A DNA stretch of 36,375 nt, from positions 1 through 36,375 of the forward strand of contig RCNN01000401.1 of the NCBI GenBank assembly GCA_003667245.1, in the 5' to 3' direction. Shown here in pieces: positions 33,365 to 36,375 of the stretch. The position numbers were made by a program, and so were the translations under genes. A model generated the notes under the pieces. The model had not been told where the DNA came from. It saw nothing but the letters and a program-made list of their open reading frames with translations, and did not search any database. The DNA comes from Heterostelium multicystogenum. Its lineage: Eukaryota > Evosea > Eumycetozoa > Acytosteliales > Acytosteliaceae. The number at the start of each line of letters is the position of its first letter. The first letter of the stretch is position 1.

Positions 33365-34535
33365 GAATTACATCATAGCATTTAGAATAAGATTAAAACA
33401 CTAGGAATAGATTAGATAGTATATCTTTCAGTTCTTACTTTTAAAAACAATGTATAAATTAAAACAATAAACGATTTAAATAAGTTAAAAAGTTGATCAA
33501 ATATTTTTGTAGATCAAAAAAAAGAAAGGAAACAGGAACTGGAATCAAAAATATTGCTTGTATAAAGAGCTAACAATATTCGATCTTTTGGACTTAATAA
33601 TCATATTTGAGGTAAACAAGTTGTGAATGGCTATTTATGGTGATCTTTTTTGTAAATGAATTAAACGACAATGTTTTCATGACCATAATGTTGGTTGATG
33701 AAGTTATTGAGTCAACTACAATGCATCGATGATGAATAAAAAAACCAAATTTAGTATAGATCCTAAGGATCATAGAAAAAGAGATTTGGTAAACCATCAA
33801 CCAAATCTATCTCATATGAGATCAATGTTTTGTGCTCTCTATACAATCTGATAATTATAACAGATGGCTCGGAGATCAATCAACAAAGCATACAATCAAT
33901 AAATTGTAAACGAATACTTTTAAAGTTACTCGACTGTAATCGATGTAATGATGTTGCTTAAAACTGAAAATAAACAACGATCACTCTTTTTGATTTGAAA
34001 TCAATCAAAATTAGACTATTTTTACAAATTTAGAAATACATTATTTTATGATAAATTTGTAATCAGGTTCCTTTTCACATTTCTTTTAAACATTCAGCCA
34101 CCTCTCTGTATAAATAAAAAGAATATTCAAATATGCAAACTAAAACACAACACACCACATTGATTTATTGATGCCACACAACGCACACACAAAAGCTTGC
34201 CCTTTTAATCAATCAATCAAATACCAGTCAGCTATTCACCCCCTACCCTTCCCCAAAGTGATTCTAACTGAATCTAAAGATATTACTACTAAGAAACATC
34301 AATAACACCTACGTTTAATTTTAAATATTTTAAATGCTAAATAAACAACTAGCTAGCTTTAGCTTCCTGATTGAACGATCTGAAATGGATGATATAATGA
34401 TCATTGATTTGATTTTATTGATCAATATTTAACATTAAATTATAATTATATATATATTTATATTTATTTAAGTTAATATAATTATCTACAAATACATATA
34501 TTCATTATTCATATACCAATCTAATCATAATTAGC
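33365..34535. other. AT-rich intergenic region
   Basis: No supportable gene. A 68-codon minus-strand frame (33594-33800) has no family features. It should contain the promoter of the glutamine synthetase gene. Confidence 0.55.
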
Positions 34536-36007
34536 ATGGACCATAAACTGAATGAAGAGAAAGAAAAGGTGTTTTGAGCTACTTGTCAAAACACACTGAG
34601 ATCAGATTTTTAAGGGTGATATGGGGTGGACCTTTCGAATCTGATTCGTTGCAAATCGGTCTCCACCAAATGGTTGCTGGACAATGATTTCAACCATGTC
34701 TGTGTTACAAACGTATGCATGGCATTGAAGATTTTCGATGACAGTCTGGTCGAAGGTGCCAAGCCATCTTCCAATTTCGGAGAGGTGTACCTGGTGCCCG
34801 ACTGGGGATCGTTCTACGTAAACTCCTATTCAGGTGGTACCGCATCCGTTTTCGGTGCTTTCTACACTAATGGCTGAAGAATCCAGCGGTAAACACTGTC
34901 CAGGCCAGTGGTCTACATCAGATCGCCACTGAGAATGCCGAAGACAATTCATTTGTCACAGTGAACAATCTCATCCCTTGGAACCTTTGTCCAAGACAAC
35001 AACTTTACAGAGCCCAGAAGATGTTTTCGGACATCAATGTAGGTGGAGTTAGCGGACTATCAGTGAAGAGGTTCCTTTGAAGAGGAGTTCTACTTGTTGT
35101 CCAAACAAAATACATTCTACTCAAACGATCCATATACCTTTGCAAGTGTCATTTCATTGGATCAGTATCAAACGATCCTCGATGAAATCGCACAACATCT
35201 GGAACTACAGAATGTGCCAGTGGAGCAGATGTTGGCAGAGTCTGGACCTGGTCAATTTGAAATGACTATTCCATATACTTCGATCATGCAGGCATGTGAT
35301 CGTCACATCATATATTCAGAGAGACTGTGCATGCGATCGCCCACAAGCACGGTCTCCAAGCATCTTTCCTTCCCAAGATATATTATAGTAAAGCCGGTAG
35401 TGGATGCATGTGCATCTGTCTCTTTTGGCAAAACAACACCAATCTCGTCCAGATGCATCGGACGCCACCGGAATTTTCAGCCATTACTAAGCGTGCTTGC
35501 TGGTGTCCTCACACACGCCAAGGCAATGACCTCAAATACTGAACCCCAATATCTGCTCCTACATTCGTTTGCAGCCAACACCTGGAGTGGCGGTGCTATC
35601 GCCTGGGGACTAGACAACAAAGAAGCAATGGTTCGTATCCCATCGTCACCAAGCAAGTTCATCAAGGGAATCACCAACTTTGAGATTAAAAACACTCGAT
35701 CACACCTCCAACTGTTACATGGCAATCTCTGCAATCATCTGCGCGATGGCCGACGGCCTAGTCCAGTGACAAGATGGTCATTCCAGCCACCAATCTCTGT
35801 CAACCCATTTTCCACCCAAGAAAACGGCTTTGCCGTCGAAAGACACCCAACTCGCTTGCCACAAGCCATTGAATCACTGAAGGCAGACAGCTATCTTCTC
35901 AACATGGTCGGCACCAAGATTCTGCACTGCGCACCTTGCCCTGCGTGAATCAGAAATCGAATATCTTGAAGGACAAAAATGACCACTACATTGAATTATA
36001 TTTATAA
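34536..36007 (+). CDS. Type-I glutamine synthetase-like protein, heavily frameshifted
   Basis: The pieces spell a class-I/FluG-type glutamine synthetase, which makes glutamine from glutamate, ammonia and ATP. From ATG 34536 (MDHKLNEEKEK), recognisable parts are the beta-grasp start (FLRVIW, VDLSNLIRCKSV), YLVPDWGSF, PWNLCPRQQL, FEEEFYLLSK, the catalytic ESGPGQFE, SGC followed by a HVHLS-type motif, NTWSGGAIAWGLDNKEAMVRIPSS and FEIKTLDHTSNCYM. The frame changes about a dozen times over 1.47 kb, for example near 34568, 34582, 34624, 34875, 35075, 35312, 35412, 35540, 35578 and 35690. Most are one base in a short run, a few are not. Every block stays conserved, which favours draft errors, but the density is the highest in the window, so a recent pseudogene cannot be excluded. 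The C-terminus is probably at 36007; further open codons follow in the same phase after that stop. Confidence 0.78.
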
Positions 36008-36375
36008 ACTATTCTAGACGAAGCTGCTGAGGCTACTACTTAAAAGGACTGCAAACACAAGGTCCACTGTATAAGGGAAGGAACTTCGAAATTTTTAGAA
36101 AAATAAAATAAAATGAAAAATAATGAAAAAATCATCACTAAATCCAATCGCAAAACTGATGAAGTTTTTTCATGTGATCATTTATTTTAATATTATTATT
36201 ATTTTTACTTTATTATTAAGAAGAATATAATGTAGGTCATCTCGCCCTCCCATCTTGTTGTTCTTTATACAACCAACCCGTAGATCACAATAGACCATGA
36301 CAGATTGATAGACAAAGATAGTATTGCATAACACTTCAATCAATGATAGGATGATCATATGATTCTTCAGACGAA
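36008..36375. other. Intergenic region at window end
   Basis: AT-rich 3' sequence with A/T runs and TTATTATTATT repeats, then about 100 bases of more mixed composition. No gene supported. Confidence 0.5.

Noticed and set aside
33594..33800. 68-codon minus-strand frame
   Set aside because: Low-complexity, no splice or domain support; lies in AT-rich spacer.

Overview
The window looks like nuclear DNA of a dictyostelid social amoeba (Amoebozoa). The genes are compact and carry short introns of about 44-103 bp with GTAAGT/GTATGT donors and AG acceptors. The spacers are extremely AT-rich. Proteins carry poly-N and poly-Q runs, and one gene encodes a diguanylate cyclase of the DgcA type, a dictyostelid hallmark. 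Coding regions use many C- and G-ending codons, so a species less AT-rich than D. discoideum is likely; I cannot name it from sequence alone.

Layout, left to right: a LIM-LIM-TKL protein kinase (1256-3227, +); a possible small three-exon gene (4067-4457, +); an F-box/LRR protein (5112-6422, +); thymidine kinase (6494-7231, -); a Q-rich and Lys/Ser-repeat protein of unknown function (7493-9134, -); peptidyl-tRNA hydrolase 2 (10236-10889, +); two paralogous small Lys-rich genes (12007-12451 and 14582-14987, +) on either side of GINS subunit Sld5 (12889-13779, +); an ankyrin/RCC1/BTB protein resembling IBtk (15161-18078, -); mitochondrial-type HslV (18842-19713, +); a coiled-coil protein (21400-22450, +); an Rrg7/Mrr-like mitochondrial nuclease (22609-23730, +); a methionine-synthase-reductase-like protein with no flavodoxin domain (23777-25361, -); a 5.8 kb gene-free region with GT/CA-rich blocks and a GC-rich foldable element; dgcA (31141-32322, +); a small two-helix membrane protein (32956-33364, +); and a badly frameshifted type-I glutamine synthetase (34536-36007, +).

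About ten genes are broken by one-base indels, mostly in homopolymer runs, and each resumes a conserved frame straight afterwards. The small Lys-rich paralog pair gives an internal control: one copy is intact, and the other has a single extra A exactly where the frame breaks. I read most breaks as draft-assembly errors rather than pseudogenes, though the glutamine synthetase is extreme. Seven genes (thymidine kinase, Sld5, the second Lys-rich copy, the Rrg7-like gene, the reductase, dgcA and possibly the small three-exon gene) read through cleanly once introns are removed.

The genes form no operon. Functional themes include mitochondrial proteins (HslV, Rrg7-like, PTH2), nucleotide and replication proteins (thymidine kinase, Sld5), one-carbon and nitrogen metabolism (reductase, glutamine synthetase) and signalling (LIM kinase, dgcA).
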